This document shows, in pieces, positions 10,913-20,312 of a stretch of DNA of 64,000 bases (positions within the stretch are counted from its first letter, which is position 1; each line of letters starts with the position of its first letter). The stretch is taken from assembly GCF_014779595.1 (NCBI RefSeq), contig NZ_JACXZT010000009.1:67378-131377 (forward strand), read 5' to 3'. Source of the stretch: Halomonas sp. ML-15. Its GTDB lineage: Bacteria > Pseudomonadota > Gammaproteobacteria > Pseudomonadales > Halomonadaceae. The notes below the pieces were generated by a model. It made no database searches. It was given only the letters and a program-made list of their open reading frames with translations, and had not been told where the DNA came from. The position numbers and the translations under genes are program-made.

Positions 10913-11350
10913 TCAGCTCTCCAGCAGAAAGGTCACCGGCCCGTCGTTGATCAGCGCCACCTGCATATCGGCGCCGAACTCGCCGCAGGCGACCCGCGGC
11001 CAGCTCGCCTGGGCGCGGGTCAGCAGGTAAGTGAACAGTCGCTCACCCTCGGCGGGCGGCGCGGCGCTGGAGAAGCTCGGGCGCAGCCCCTTGTGGGTGT
11101 CGGCGGCCAGGGTGAACTGCGAGACCAGCAGCAGCCCGCCCTCGGCCTGCTGCACATTGCGGTTCATCTTGCCCTCGGCGTCGCTGAACACCCGGTAGTG
11201 CAGCAGCTTGTGCAGCAGCTTGTCGGCGCGGGCCTCATCGTCACCCTTCTCGACGCCGATCAGCGCCAGCAGGCCGTGGTCGATAGCGCCAATGGTCTGG
11301 CCGTCGACCTCTACGCTGGCGCGGCGTACGCGTTGAATCAATGCTCGCAT
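10913..11350 (-). CDS. dtd: D-aminoacyl-tRNA deacylase
   Basis: The 145 residues are the exact family size. It hydrolyses D-amino acids, and mischarged glycine, from tRNA. Visible hallmarks are the SQFTLAAD motif with its catalytic Thr/Ser region and the Gly-cisPro motif near the C-terminus (NDGPVTF). The start MRALIQRV is typical. It lies 41 bp after the chalcone-isomerase-like gene on the same strand, a probable operon. Confidence 0.96.
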   Translation of the reverse strand: MRALIQRVRRASVEVDGQTIGAIDHGLLALIGVEKGDDEARADKLLHKLLHYRVFSDAEGKMNRNVQQAEGGLLLVSQFTLAADTHKGLRPSFSSAAPPAEGERLFTYLLTRAQASWPRVACGEFGADMQVALINDGPVTFLLES

Positions 11351-11391
11351 GCGGGCTCCTGTGGCGGTGGTCGGCGCGCCAGTATAGCCGC

Positions 11392-11973
11392 TCAGCGCCC
11401 CAGCAGGGCGTCGCGGAAATCGCGGCGCAGCGGGTTGCTGCCCAACCAGATGCCGAACAGGGCGTTGGCCAGTGCCAGATCATCGCTGCGATAGAGCGTC
11501 TCGGCGTTGAGCGCCAGACGCAGCTCGCTGCCGTCCCAGCTCAGCGCGTAGCGGTCGCCGGGCGCCACGTCGCGGTAGGCCTGATTGAAAGTCTCCAACT
11601 CGTCACTGAGTCGGGCAAAGGCCTCGGCATCCAGGGTGTCGCGCAGCGTCTCGCGGGTCGCCTCGGCGAAATCATCGGCCTCGATGGCGTGGAAGTACTC
11701 CAACTCCAGCCGCTTGGGAACGTTGGACTGCGGCGCCGGGGCGCTGGCGGTTTCGTCCTGGTAGTAGGCGCCGGCGTAGGCGTTCCACACCATATAGCGG
11801 AATACACCGCTGCCCAGCAGAACGTAGCGAGTGCCGTTGTCTTCGAGCTGGGTAGCGAATTCGGCACCGCGCACCTCGATCCGCGACTCGCTCTGGGCCA
11901 GGGCAACCGGGCTGACGGTTAGACACAGGATCAATATAGCCGCAGCGACGCGGAACAGGGTTGCGGGGCGCAT
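11392..11973 (-). CDS. Chalcone isomerase-family secreted protein
   Basis: This 193-residue protein has a signal peptide (about 1-26, ending VALAQ) and a domain resembling the bacterial chalcone-isomerase-like family, with [21 protein letters not shown] and a C-terminal [19 protein letters not shown]. Bacterial members are periplasmic; flavonoid isomerase activity is not expected, and their role is poorly defined. Start ATG 11973 has GGAG upstream. It probably forms an operon with dtd. Confidence 0.75.
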   Translation of the reverse strand: MRPATLFRVAAAILILCLTVSPVALAQSESRIEVRGAEFATQLEDNGTRYVLLGSGVFRYMVWNAYAGAYYQDETASAPAPQSNVPKRLELEYFHAIEADDFAEATRETLRDTLDAEAFARLSDELETFNQAYRDVAPGDRYALSWDGSELRLALNAETLYRSDDLALANALFGIWLGSNPLRRDFRDALLGR

Positions 11974-12055
11974 GGGAACTCCATCGGCAGGGTATGATCC
12001 CCTACAGACCTCTCCTCTTCGTATAGGTTCTGTGCCGTTTTGGCGGGGCGCTAGG

Positions 12056-12901
12056 CTACCAGGCGCGACACACCATTACATCGCAGTGCGGCTCTGCCAG
12101 AAGCTGTTCGGTGAGGTGGCCCTGACGGCCCAGCGGCCCGCGGCTACCCAGCGCCAGCAGATCCGGCGGCTGGCGGCGCAGGCGATTCAGCAGCACCTCC
12201 AGCGGATCACCCTGCTCGAGCTCGAGGCGGACCTCGGGCACGGCATCGAACTCGCCCATCAACTGGTCGATCTCGCGCTCCAGTTGCTGGCGCAGTCGCG
12301 CTACCTCGCTATCTCGCCACTGCGCATAGTGGTTGTCCGAACCGAGTTCGCGCTCACCGGGGATATTCCAGGCATGCAGCAGCGTGACGCTGGCCTCGGG
12401 GAAGCGTTTGAGGGTCTCGCGCAGAGTGTGGCGGCAGGCCAACGAGAAGTTGACCGGCACCAGGATATCCTGCCAGGTCTGGGTGGCCACATGGCTCACC
12501 GAGAGCACCGGGCAGGGCGCGCCGCGCAACACACGGGCCAGGGTGGTGCCGCCGACTAGGTCGAGTTGGCCGCGTTTGCGGTGGGCGCCGAGCACGATCA
12601 TGTCGGCCTTGCGCTCGTGGGCCTCGCGGATGATCTCGGCATAGGGCGCGCCGGCCACGGTCTGCAGCAGGGTAGCCGGCTCGGCGAGGGCGTAGTCCTC
12701 GCGCAGGTCGGTCAGGATGCGCTGCATCTCCTCGATCACCAGCGGCTCGATATCGCGCAGCGCCTGGTGCGGCAGATGGGGGTCGAGCACGTGAATGACA
12801 TCGAGGCGCGCGCCGCTCTCGTTGGCCATGCGCAGGGCGCGGGCAAAGGCGGCGCGGTTCTCGGCGGACAGGTCGCAGGCAAACAGCAGGGTGTGGGCCA
12901 T
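12056..12901 (-). CDS. Tandem-domain universal stress protein (UspE-like)
   Basis: The protein has 281 residues with two UspA domains. The first ends with an ATP-binding-type loop (GAHRKRGQLDLVGGTT). The second (about 150-281) ends in GSRGPLGRQGHLTEQL, which lacks the full glycine-serine pattern. Double-domain USPs of this size resemble UspE. It is cytoplasmic and likely stress- or nucleotide-responsive. ATG 12901 was chosen because it opens the conserved MAHTLLFACDLS strand and has GGGAGGGA upstream. Confidence 0.85.
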   Translation of the reverse strand: MAHTLLFACDLSAENRAAFARALRMANESGARLDVIHVLDPHLPHQALRDIEPLVIEEMQRILTDLREDYALAEPATLLQTVAGAPYAEIIREAHERKADMIVLGAHRKRGQLDLVGGTTLARVLRGAPCPVLSVSHVATQTWQDILVPVNFSLACRHTLRETLKRFPEASVTLLHAWNIPGERELGSDNHYAQWRDSEVARLRQQLEREIDQLMGEFDAVPEVRLELEQGDPLEVLLNRLRRQPPDLLALGSRGPLGRQGHLTEQLLAEPHCDVMVCRAW

Positions 12902-12993
12902 GAGCTTCCCTCCCTCGATGCGGGTCACGTGGCGCCGGTGGCGCCGTCACTCACCAGCATGGTGCCAGTTGCCCAAGCCTGCAAGCAGAGGGT

Positions 12994-13806
12994 TCACCAC
13001 CAGGCGTGAAAGTGGTGCACCGGGCCGCGGCCGCGGCCGACCCGCAGCCGCGCACTGGCGGTGAGCGCCTCGCTCAGCCACTGCTTGGCGGCGCCGACCG
13101 CCGCGGGCAGATCGTCGCCGCGGGCCAGGCAGGCGGTGACCGCCGACGACAGCGAGCAGCCGGTGCCGTGCAGGTTGTCGGTGGCGATGCGCGGGCCGTC
13201 GAGCCAGCGCGCGCCGCCGGCCTCGGCGAGCAGGTCCGGGCAGCGCTCGCCGCGCAGGTGGCCGCCCTTGAGCAGCACATAGGGGGCGCCGAGGCTGCTC
13301 AGCGCTGGCAGCATCGCCTCCATCTCGTCGGGGCTGGTCGGCGTGCTGCGCGCCAGCAGGACCGCGGCCTCCGGCAGGTTGGGGGTGATCAGGTCGGCCA
13401 GCGGGACCAGGATGTCGCGCACTGCGGCAATACCGGCATCGTCGACCAGCACGTCGCCGCTCTTGGCGACCATCACCGGGTCGAGCACCACCCAGCGCGG
13501 GCGGTGGCGTGCAAGCGCCTCGCGGATCACTTCGGCGACCTCCAGGCTGGCCACCATGCCGATCTTCACCGCGTCGATCTCGACGTCGTCGAACAGGGTG
13601 CGGAGCTGGGTGGCGATAAAGTCGGCAGGCACCGGGTGAACGCCGCGCACGCCCTGGGTGTTCTGGGCGGTCAGCGCGGTGATCACGCTGGTACCATAGG
13701 CGCCCAGCGCCGAGAAGGTCTTGAGGTCGGCCTGAATGCCGGCGCCACCGCTGGGGTCGGAACCGGCAATAGTCAGGGCATTGGGAATCGTAACGGGAGC
13801 GGTCAT
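12994..13806 (-). CDS. thiD: Hydroxymethylpyrimidine/phosphomethylpyrimidine kinase
   Basis: This 270-residue ribokinase-fold enzyme carries out the two phosphorylations of HMP to HMP-PP in thiamine synthesis. Visible hallmarks are the N-terminal AGSDPSGGAGIQADLKT, the VLDPVMVAKSGD segment and the anion-hole/catalytic motif DNLHGTGCSLSSA. Start ATG 13806 is the family start. It diverges from the YqaA-like gene. No thiamine riboswitch was seen in the short upstream gap. Confidence 0.95.
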   Translation of the reverse strand: MTAPVTIPNALTIAGSDPSGGAGIQADLKTFSALGAYGTSVITALTAQNTQGVRGVHPVPADFIATQLRTLFDDVEIDAVKIGMVASLEVAEVIREALARHRPRWVVLDPVMVAKSGDVLVDDAGIAAVRDILVPLADLITPNLPEAAVLLARSTPTSPDEMEAMLPALSSLGAPYVLLKGGHLRGERCPDLLAEAGGARWLDGPRIATDNLHGTGCSLSSAVTACLARGDDLPAAVGAAKQWLSEALTASARLRVGRGRGPVHHFHAWW

Positions 13807-13871
13807 GGCAAAGGTGTCAGGGTGGTGGAGTCAATGAAGGCTAGGCTACTGCAGTCAATGGGGTGGGCGCC

Positions 13872-14303
13872 ATGCTGAGCCTGTTCGTGGTGGCGCTGGT
13901 CAGCGCCACCCTGCTGCCCGGTGGCTCTGAGGTGTGGCTGGCACGCCAGTGGTGCCTCGGCCAGCCGGCGCTGGCGCTGTGGCTGGTGGCCACCAGCGGC
14001 AACACCCTGGGCAGCTTGATCAACGTCTGGATGGGCCGCTACGCGCGGCGCTTCCAGAATCGACGCTGGTTTCCCGCCAGTCCGGCCGGGCTGGCCCGCG
14101 CTGAGCGCTGGTACCACCGCTTCGGCGAGTGGAGCCTGTTGCTCTCCTGGGCGCCGCTGATCGGTGACCCGTTGACCGTGCTGGCCGGGGTGTTCCGGCT
14201 GCCGTGGTGGCGGGCCATCCTGCTGATCACTATTGCCAAGGGCACCCGCTACGCGGTGGTGCTCTACCTGGCCCACGCCTGGCTGGCGCCGCTGTGCCAG
14301 TAA
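13872..14303 (+). CDS. YqaA-like DedA/VTT-superfamily membrane protein
   Basis: This 143-residue membrane protein resembles YqaA, a short relative of the DedA/SNARE-associated (VTT) family. The conserved re-entrant region is visible as LLPGGSEVW near residues 17-25, with GNTLGSLINVWMG and, later, SWAPLIGDPLTVLAG. DedA-type proteins are linked to lipid-carrier handling and membrane homeostasis. ATG 13872 was chosen over an in-frame GTG at 13863. It converges on the TRAP permease gene with a 6-bp gap. Confidence 0.78.
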   Translation: MLSLFVVALVSATLLPGGSEVWLARQWCLGQPALALWLVATSGNTLGSLINVWMGRYARRFQNRRWFPASPAGLARAERWYHRFGEWSLLLSWAPLIGDPLTVLAGVFRLPWWRAILLITIAKGTRYAVVLYLAHAWLAPLCQ

Positions 14304-14309
14304 CGCTTG

Positions 14310-15722
14310 CTACAGCACCGAGGGCAGCCAGGTGGCCAGCGCCGGGAACAGCGCCAGCGCTCCCAGCATCGTCAGCTGCAGCAGGATAAACGGGATCACG
14401 CCGCGGTAGATGGCGGTGGTCGGCACCGAATCCGGGGTTACGCCGCGCAGATAGAACAGCGCGAAGCCGAAGGGCGGCGTCAGGAACGAGGTCTGCAGGT
14501 TGATGGCGATCATGATCCCCAGCCAGATTGGATCGACGCCCATGGCCAGCAGCACCGGCCCGACGATCGGCACCACCACGAAGGTGATCTCGATAAAGTC
14601 GAGAATAAAGCCGAGCAGGAAGATCACCAGCATCACCACCAGGGTGGCACCGATCACCCCGCCGGGCAGCGCCTCGAACAGGTCGGTGACCAGGTGCTCG
14701 CCGCCGTAGGCGCGGAACACCAGCGAGAACAGCGCCGCGCCGATCAGGATCAGAAAGACCATGCTGGTGACGTGGGTGGTGGTGCGCGCCACGTCCTTGA
14801 GGATGGTAAACGACAGTCGACGCTTGGCGAGCGCCAGTAGCAGCGCGCCGAAGGCGCCCACCGCCGATGCCTCGGTGGGGGTGGCGAAGCCGCCGAGGAT
14901 CGAGCCCAGCACCGCGACGATCAGCAGTACCGGCGGCACCAGCCCCTTGAGCAGCAGCGGCCACAGGCTGCCGCGATAGTCGAGTTCGCGCATCAGCTCC
15001 TGGCGGTCGGCGGGCGGTGCGGTCTCGGGCTTGAGCCAGGCCACCGCCGCCACATAGAGGATATAGGCCACCACCAGGATCAGGCCGGGGATCAGCGCGC
15101 CGATAAACAGGTCGCCCACCGACAGGGTGCGTGGGCTCCATACGCCCATCGACAGCTGGGCCTGCTGATAGGCGTTGGAGAGCACGTCGCCGAGCAGCAC
15201 CAGGGCGATCGACGGCGGGATGATCTGGCCCAGGGTGCCGGTGGCGCAGATGGTGCCGGTAGCCAGCGCCGGTGAGTAGCCGCGCTTGAGCATGGTCGGC
15301 AGCGATAGCAGGCCCATGGTCACCACGGTGGCGCCGACGATCCCGGTGGAGGCGGCCAGCAGCATGCCGACCAATATCACCGAGATGCCCAGTCCGCCGC
15401 GCAGCGCCCCGAACAGCAGCGCCATGGCGTCGAGCAGGGTCTCGGCGACCCGCGACTTCTCGAGCAGTACCCCCATCAACACGAACAGCGGCACGGCCAG
15501 CAGCGTCTGGTTGGTCATGATGCCGTAGAGGCGGTTGGGCATGGCCGACATGTAACGCCCTTCGAAGGGCACCGCCACGCCCAGGCTCTGCAGTGCAAAG
15601 CCGAGGCCGGCGAAGGCCAGTGCGGTGCCGGCCAGCGACAGCGCCACCGGGTAGCCCAGCATCAGGACGCCGCATACGGCGAAGAACAGCAGGAACGGCA
15701 TATAGATGAGCACGGCTTCCAC
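14310..15722 (-). CDS. TRAP transporter large permease (DctM type, substrate unknown)
   Basis: This 470-residue DctM-family protein has many membrane segments and conserved LLAASTGIVGATVVTMG and IPPSIALVLLGD stretches. Its length, longer than TeaC, fits the mannitol/chloroaromatic-type TRAP branch. It starts with GTG at 15722, preceded by GAGGAG, right after the small permease stop. No periplasmic binding protein is adjacent, so the substrate cannot be inferred. Confidence 0.9.
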   Translation of the reverse strand: MEAVLIYMPFLLFFAVCGVLMLGYPVALSLAGTALAFAGLGFALQSLGVAVPFEGRYMSAMPNRLYGIMTNQTLLAVPLFVLMGVLLEKSRVAETLLDAMALLFGALRGGLGISVILVGMLLAASTGIVGATVVTMGLLSLPTMLKRGYSPALATGTICATGTLGQIIPPSIALVLLGDVLSNAYQQAQLSMGVWSPRTLSVGDLFIGALIPGLILVVAYILYVAAVAWLKPETAPPADRQELMRELDYRGSLWPLLLKGLVPPVLLIVAVLGSILGGFATPTEASAVGAFGALLLALAKRRLSFTILKDVARTTTHVTSMVFLILIGAALFSLVFRAYGGEHLVTDLFEALPGGVIGATLVVMLVIFLLGFILDFIEITFVVVPIVGPVLLAMGVDPIWLGIMIAINLQTSFLTPPFGFALFYLRGVTPDSVPTTAIYRGVIPFILLQLTMLGALALFPALATWLPSVL

Positions 15723-16274
15723 TTACAGTATCTCCTCGTGCTCGTGGGTCTTCTCGGCGGGCAGACGTCCGCGCAGGATCAGCACCTGACGCCAGGCCTG
15801 GGCGATGCCCTGCAGCAGCAGTAGCAGGCACATCAGCGGAATTAGCGTCTTGAGCAGGAACACCGCCGGCAGGCCGCCGTCGGAGGAGCGCTCGAGGATC
15901 GCCCAGCTGCTGGCCACATAGCGCAGGCTGCCGAGGCCCAGGAACAGCACCACCGGAATCAGCAGCAGCAGGGTGCCGAACAGCTCCACCCAGGCCCGGC
16001 CGCGGGGCGACATGCGACGATTGAAGACGTCGACGCGCACGTGGCCGTCATGCTTGAGGGTGAAGGCGGCGGCGAGCATGAACACCATGGCGTGCATATA
16101 CATCACCGACTCCTGCATGACGATGCTGTGCACGTTGAATAGATAGCGCATCACCACGATGGCGAATTGCACCAGCATCATCACCAGTACTAGCCAGGCA
16201 ATGCTGCGGCCGATCACCTCGGTGAAAGCATCGAGTCGGGATAGCAGCACCGGCTCGCGAGTCGCGCGGCTCAT
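15723..16274 (-). CDS. TRAP transporter small permease (DctQ type)
   Basis: This 183-residue DctQ-family protein has four membrane segments and conserved central features (YLFNVHSIVMQESVMYMH, KHDGHVRVDV). It pairs with the large permease directly downstream. ATG 16274 follows GAGAGG; an in-frame TTG at 16286 is less likely. The two genes abut without spacing, so their synthesis is probably coupled. Confidence 0.9.
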   Translation of the reverse strand: MSRATREPVLLSRLDAFTEVIGRSIAWLVLVMMLVQFAIVVMRYLFNVHSIVMQESVMYMHAMVFMLAAAFTLKHDGHVRVDVFNRRMSPRGRAWVELFGTLLLLIPVVLFLGLGSLRYVASSWAILERSSDGGLPAVFLLKTLIPLMCLLLLLQGIAQAWRQVLILRGRLPAEKTHEHEEIL

Positions 16275-16406
16275 GGGACCTCTCAACGGTAAACGGTTGT
16301 TCTAGCGTGGCGCGACATGATCGCCGATTATGCGCACAAAATCACCCACCATCGCTCTGGGGCGAGCCCCCTCGACCTGCCCCAGGCGTCCCTTGGTTGG
16401 GGCGGC

Positions 16407-17222
16407 TCACCCCGTGGACTTGATGCGGCCCAGGGCCTGCTGGCAGGCCAGCGGCAGGGTCAGATCGACGGCGATCGGCAGGTGATCTGAGAACAGCTGG
16501 TCGAGGACCCGCACCTCGGTGGTGGCCAGCGATGACGAGAGCAGGATGTGATCCAGCGCTCGGCGCGGCTGCCAGGAGGGGTAGCTGGGCAGCGGCATGA
16601 CCGGATGCAGCGGCAGCGAGCGGCAGAAGCGGTCGTGGGTGTGCAGCTGCTCGGGGGTGCAGTTGAGATCGCCCATTACCACCACGTGACGCAGCGGCGC
16701 GATGATCTCGCTGAGATAGTCGAGCTGGCGCACCCGCGCGCGGTGGCTCAGCGCCAGGTGGGCAACGAACAGGTGCAGCGCATCTGGGCCCTCGCCATAG
16801 CTGGCGTGGATGGCGCCGCGCCCGGGCATGGTGCCGGGCAGGCGGTGCTCTTCGATACGCGCCGGTGGCAGCCGCGACAGCAGGCCGTTGCTGTGCTGGG
16901 CAAAGCGCCCCAGGTTGCGGTTGAGCTGCTGGAAGTGGTGCGGGAAGCCGCCGCGGCTGGCCAGGTACTCGACCTGATTGACGTTGCCGGAGCGGAAGCT
17001 GCCGCCGTCGACCTCCTGCAGGCCGACGATATCGAACTTGCCGAGCACCTCGCTCATCAGATCGAGGCGCCCGGCGCGCTTGGGATGGGGCAGGAAGTGC
17101 TGCCAGCTACGCGTCAGGTAGTGATGATAGGCCGAGGTGTGAATGCCGACCTGCAGATTGAAGGTCAGCAGCCGCAGGTGGCTGGCATCGTGGGGACGAT
17201 GCAGGACATCGGCCTGGCTCAC
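16407..17222 (-). CDS. Endonuclease/exonuclease/phosphatase (EEP)-family protein
   Basis: The protein has 271 residues with the EEP fold signature: LRLLTFNLQVG at the start, GLQEVDGG (metal-binding Glu), VVMGDLNCTPEQL (catalytic Asp-x-Asn), and RRALDHILLS plus FSDHLPIAVDL (Asp-His pair) at the end. It could be a nuclease or a phosphodiesterase; the family does not fix the substrate, and no signal peptide is seen. GTG 17222 is used as start, two bases past the dsbA stop, so the genes are likely cotranscribed. Confidence 0.85.
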   Translation of the reverse strand: MSQADVLHRPHDASHLRLLTFNLQVGIHTSAYHHYLTRSWQHFLPHPKRAGRLDLMSEVLGKFDIVGLQEVDGGSFRSGNVNQVEYLASRGGFPHHFQQLNRNLGRFAQHSNGLLSRLPPARIEEHRLPGTMPGRGAIHASYGEGPDALHLFVAHLALSHRARVRQLDYLSEIIAPLRHVVVMGDLNCTPEQLHTHDRFCRSLPLHPVMPLPSYPSWQPRRALDHILLSSSLATTEVRVLDQLFSDHLPIAVDLTLPLACQQALGRIKSTG

Positions 17223-17224
17223 GG

Positions 17225-17872
17225 TTACTGGCTCCGTTCTTCACGCACCTTGCTGATCAGTGCATCGGCGACCTGGGGCATGTTCTCCAGACTGCCGGCA
17301 CTCGACGGGCTGACCACGTAGCGGCCGTCGACGACCAGTGCGGGGACGCCCATCAACTCCATGGCACGCATCCGTGAATGGGCCTGGTTGACCTGGCTGC
17401 GTACGCCGAAGGAGGTCAGTGCCTGGTGCGCCTCGTCTTCGCTGACGCCGTAGTCGCTGAAGAAGGCGGCGATGTCGTCGTCGTCAGTGAGCGAGCGGCC
17501 CTGCTCGTGAATGGCATCGAAGATGTCGGCATGGATCTCGTCGATGATGCCCAGTTCCTCGGCGGCGTAATAGACGGCCGCATGTTTGTTCCAGTCGCCG
17601 CCCATGGTGGCCGGCATATGGATCACCGCGACGTCCTCGTCGAGCTCCTCGATCCAGGCATTGAGGCTGGGCTGCAGACGATTGCAGTGTGGGCAGCCGT
17701 ACCAGAACACTTCGGTGACCTCGATCATGCTGATCTCGGTCATGTCCTCGTCAATGCGGGTATCCACGGCCTTGTCGAGGACCTCGTAGTGCTGGCCTTC
17801 GACCACGTCCTGGGCCGCAACCAGGCCGGACAGGCCGAGACCGGCGACGGCTACCATCAACGTCTTGAACAT
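17225..17872 (-). CDS. dsbA: Thiol:disulfide interchange protein DsbA
   Basis: This 215-residue periplasmic oxidase has a signal peptide (about 1-20), a thioredoxin-fold active site CPHC (Cys60, Cys63 in WYGCPHCN) and the cis-proline loop (MGVPALVVDG). It introduces disulfides into exported proteins, with DsbB as reoxidant (not in this window). AAGGAG lies upstream of ATG 17872. It follows the cytochrome c4 gene on the same strand, a neighbour pair common in Pseudomonas and Halomonas relatives, with a strong hairpin between. Confidence 0.95.
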   Translation of the reverse strand: MFKTLMVAVAGLGLSGLVAAQDVVEGQHYEVLDKAVDTRIDEDMTEISMIEVTEVFWYGCPHCNRLQPSLNAWIEELDEDVAVIHMPATMGGDWNKHAAVYYAAEELGIIDEIHADIFDAIHEQGRSLTDDDDIAAFFSDYGVSEDEAHQALTSFGVRSQVNQAHSRMRAMELMGVPALVVDGRYVVSPSSAGSLENMPQVADALISKVREERSQ

Positions 17873-17994
17873 GCGTAGATTCTCCTTGGCACATGGGGCG
17901 TAGGGCCCGGCAGGTCGGGCGCCATACTTTGAACGGCTCGACCGATCAGGGTTCCCGACGCATGATGCAGCAAATCGTCATGCGGTAAAACGCT

Positions 17995-18046
17995 GGAGGC
18001 GGCCACTGGCCGCCTCCGCAGTGCCTGTCACGGCGAGGCGTGACAG
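17995..18046 (-). terminator. Tandem hairpins after the cytochrome c4 gene
   Basis: Two perfect hairpins lie in the gap. One pairs GGAGGCGGCC (17995-18004) with GGCCGCCTCC (18008-18017) around a 3-base loop. The other pairs CTGTCACG (18025-18032) with CGTGACAG (18039-18046). On the minus strand the first is followed after four bases by TTTTA, so it can terminate or attenuate between the cytochrome c4 gene and dsbA. Confidence 0.6.
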
Positions 18047-18061
18047 TGTGTCGCAGGTGGC

Positions 18062-18682
18062 TCAGTCGTGCAGGCCGTAGAGGTAGTTGGCCACCGCTTC
18101 CATGTCGGCATCGCTCATCTTGGCGGCGATGTCGCGCATCATGTTGTTGGGATCGTTGCTACGCTCGCCGGCAGCGAAGTCCTGCAGCGTCGACACAGTG
18201 TAGTCGGGGAACTGACCGGAAAGGCCCGGGTAGACGGCGCTGCCGATGCCCTCGCCGCTGGGGGTGTGGCAGGCGGCACAGGAGGGGATACCCTTGGCCA
18301 TGTCGCCGCCACGGTAGAGCTCTTCGCCGCGTGCCAGCAGCTCGGCATCATCGTCGGCTTCGCCGATATTGATGTTCTGCTCGGCGTAGAAGGCCGCCAC
18401 GTCCCAGGCATCCTGGTCGGAGTAGTCGTCGACCTGACCGGCCATCTGGGCAACCACGCGATGGCCGTCGCGGATATCCTTGATCTGCTTGGCGAGATAG
18501 GAGGCCTGCTGTCCCGCCAGATGCGGGAAGGAGGCCGACGGGCTGATGCCCTCCTGGCCGTGACAGGCGGCGCAGGTGCCCGCCAGCTCCTGACCGGCGG
18601 CCGGATCCCCTTCGATTTCTTCTGCGTGGGCCACGCCAACGGCGCCCATGGTAATTGCCAGGCTTGCCAGTAACTTTCTCAT
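18062..18682 (-). CDS. Dihaem cytochrome c4
   Basis: The protein has 206 residues, with a signal peptide (about 1-20, ending VAHA) and two c-type domains, each with CAACH (residues 37-41 and 135-139). Axial Met candidates lie after each. Size and layout match cytochrome c4, a periplasmic or membrane-associated electron carrier to terminal oxidases. It precedes dsbA and diverges from engB. Confidence 0.93.
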   Translation of the reverse strand: MRKLLASLAITMGAVGVAHAEEIEGDPAAGQELAGTCAACHGQEGISPSASFPHLAGQQASYLAKQIKDIRDGHRVVAQMAGQVDDYSDQDAWDVAAFYAEQNINIGEADDDAELLARGEELYRGGDMAKGIPSCAACHTPSGEGIGSAVYPGLSGQFPDYTVSTLQDFAAGERSNDPNNMMRDIAAKMSDADMEAVANYLYGLHD

Positions 18683-18959
18683 CGCTAATTCACTATGCCG
18701 TTTCGTTGTTTACCGGTACGCACCCTGGGTGCCGCCCGGGCCCGCGGTGACCGCAGCCGAGCCCGCCAGTCGCGCGACAGCCATGCCGTAAGCGGGCAGG
18801 TCGCTGTCGACGAGAGCACGGTGGTACACTAGCGTGCCCCAGGTCGCAGACAAAAGACACCGCATTATAACGAATCCGCCCGATAACGTGAATGCGGCTG
18901 CACTGCGCTGTGCGCCATCAATCGTCGTATACCGGCCCCAGACAGGATCTCTCTGCCTC

Positions 18960-19568
18960 ATGTCGCGCCTCAATTATCAGACTGCCCGCTTCCTCACCAG
19001 TGCCCCTACCCTGGCACAGTGCCCACCCGATGCCGGTGCCGAAGTCGCCTTCGCCGGCCGCTCCAACGCCGGCAAGTCGAGCGCGATCAACGCCTTGACC
19101 CAGCAGAAGGCGCTGGCGCGAACCTCCAAGACGCCCGGGCGCACTCAGCTGATCAATTTCTTCTCGCTGGTTGGCGGTGAGTCCCAGCGGCTGGTCGACC
19201 TGCCCGGCTACGGCTTCGCCAAGGTGCCGGAGAAGGTCAAGCTCGAGTGGCAGCGCCACCTTGCCGACTATCTGCAGCGCCGCCAGTCGCTGCGCGGCCT
19301 GGTGCTGGTCATGGACGTACGCCATCCGCTCAGCGAATTCGATGAGATGATGCTCGGTTGGGCCGACGAGCAGGACATGGCGGTGCATATCCTGCTGACC
19401 AAGGCCGACAAGCTGAAGAGCGGCGCGGCCAAGAACGAGCTACACAAGGTGCGCGGGAGGCTGCGCGAATGGGAGGACCTGGTCAGCGTGCAGCTATTCT
19501 CGTCGCTCAAGCGCGAGGGTGTCGATGAGGCCCAGGCCAAGCTGGACGAATGGCTAGTAGCTGACTAG
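18960..19568 (+). CDS. engB: Ribosome biogenesis GTP-binding protein EngB (YsxC/YihA)
   Basis: This 202-residue small GTPase has G1 GRSNAGKSS, a switch region with [14 protein letters not shown]3 [10 protein letters not shown] and G4 TKADK. It aids 50S subunit assembly. ATG 18960 is the family start; a longer open frame begins at 18834 but shows no conserved residues. The gene converges on yigB with a 4-bp overlap of stops. Confidence 0.95.
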   Translation: MSRLNYQTARFLTSAPTLAQCPPDAGAEVAFAGRSNAGKSSAINALTQQKALARTSKTPGRTQLINFFSLVGGESQRLVDLPGYGFAKVPEKVKLEWQRHLADYLQRRQSLRGLVLVMDVRHPLSEFDEMMLGWADEQDMAVHILLTKADKLKSGAAKNELHKVRGRLREWEDLVSVQLFSSLKREGVDEAQAKLDEWLVAD

Positions 19569-20302
19569 TCGAGGCGCGCCAGCAGCGCTGGCAGCTCGCT
19601 GACATGACGCAAGCGATGCACCCCCGGCGGTAGCCGGGCGGCCCCCTTGTCGTGGATGTCGATCCACGCCACCTGCATGCCCAGCCGCTGAGCGGGCAGA
19701 ACATCCTCGCGCCACGAGTCGCCGACGTGCAGCGCCCGCGACGGTCGACTGCCCAGGCGTGCCAGGGCGGCCAGGAAGGGGCGCGCATCGGGCTTGGGCG
19801 CGAGCATCTCGCCGGCGGCAATGGACACCCTGAAATGCGCCGCGATCGGCAGCCGGGCGATGTCCACGTTGCCGTTGGTGATGCTGGCCAGTCGGTAGCG
19901 CCCGGCCAAGGCCGTGAGCAGGGCATCGACCTCTGCATAGGGTTCCACCTGATGCCGCAGGGCCATAAACCGCTCCATGGCGCGGGCCGCCCAGTGGCTG
20001 GCGTCGTCCTGGCCGAGGCCGTACTCCATCAGCAGCTCGGTCAGGGCGCGCTGGCGAATCCAGGTGAAGTCGCCGCGCCGCAGGGGGTGTGCGCGAGCGA
20101 GCTGCTGGCGTCGGGCGACGAAGCTCTCCAGTGGGAAGCGTTCGGTGAAACCGGCTCGGGGCGTCTCGCTAGGAGGGGACAGCCAGGCGGTCAGGGCCTC
20201 GTCGAGCCAGGCGTAGTGGCCAGTTTCGGTCTTGACCATCACCTGATGGTTGTCCCACAGGGTGTCGTCGAGGTCGAAGGTCAGCGTATCGATGGGCGGC
20301 AT
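19565..20302 (-). CDS. yigB: HAD-family phosphatase YigB-like
   Basis: This 245-residue haloacid dehalogenase-fold protein has the nucleophile motif [10 protein letters not shown], motif II SITNGN, motif III Lys in APKPDARPF and motif [13 protein letters not shown]. coli YigB dephosphorylates a riboflavin precursor and FMN. The position after dapF-DUF484-xerC is the conserved gammaproteobacterial arrangement for yigB, which supports the name. Start ATG 20302; a much longer open frame is only an antiphase reading of xerC. Confidence 0.85.
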   Translation of the reverse strand: MPPIDTLTFDLDDTLWDNHQVMVKTETGHYAWLDEALTAWLSPPSETPRAGFTERFPLESFVARRQQLARAHPLRRGDFTWIRQRALTELLMEYGLGQDDASHWAARAMERFMALRHQVEPYAEVDALLTALAGRYRLASITNGNVDIARLPIAAHFRVSIAAGEMLAPKPDARPFLAALARLGSRPSRALHVGDSWREDVLPAQRLGMQVAWIDIHDKGAARLPPGVHRLRHVSELPALLARLD

Positions 20303-20312
20303 GGCAGGCGTC

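Noticed and set aside
14230-15831. A 533-codon minus-strand frame overlapping the TRAP large permease
   Set aside because: Arg-, Gly- and Ala-rich out-of-frame reading of the permease gene.
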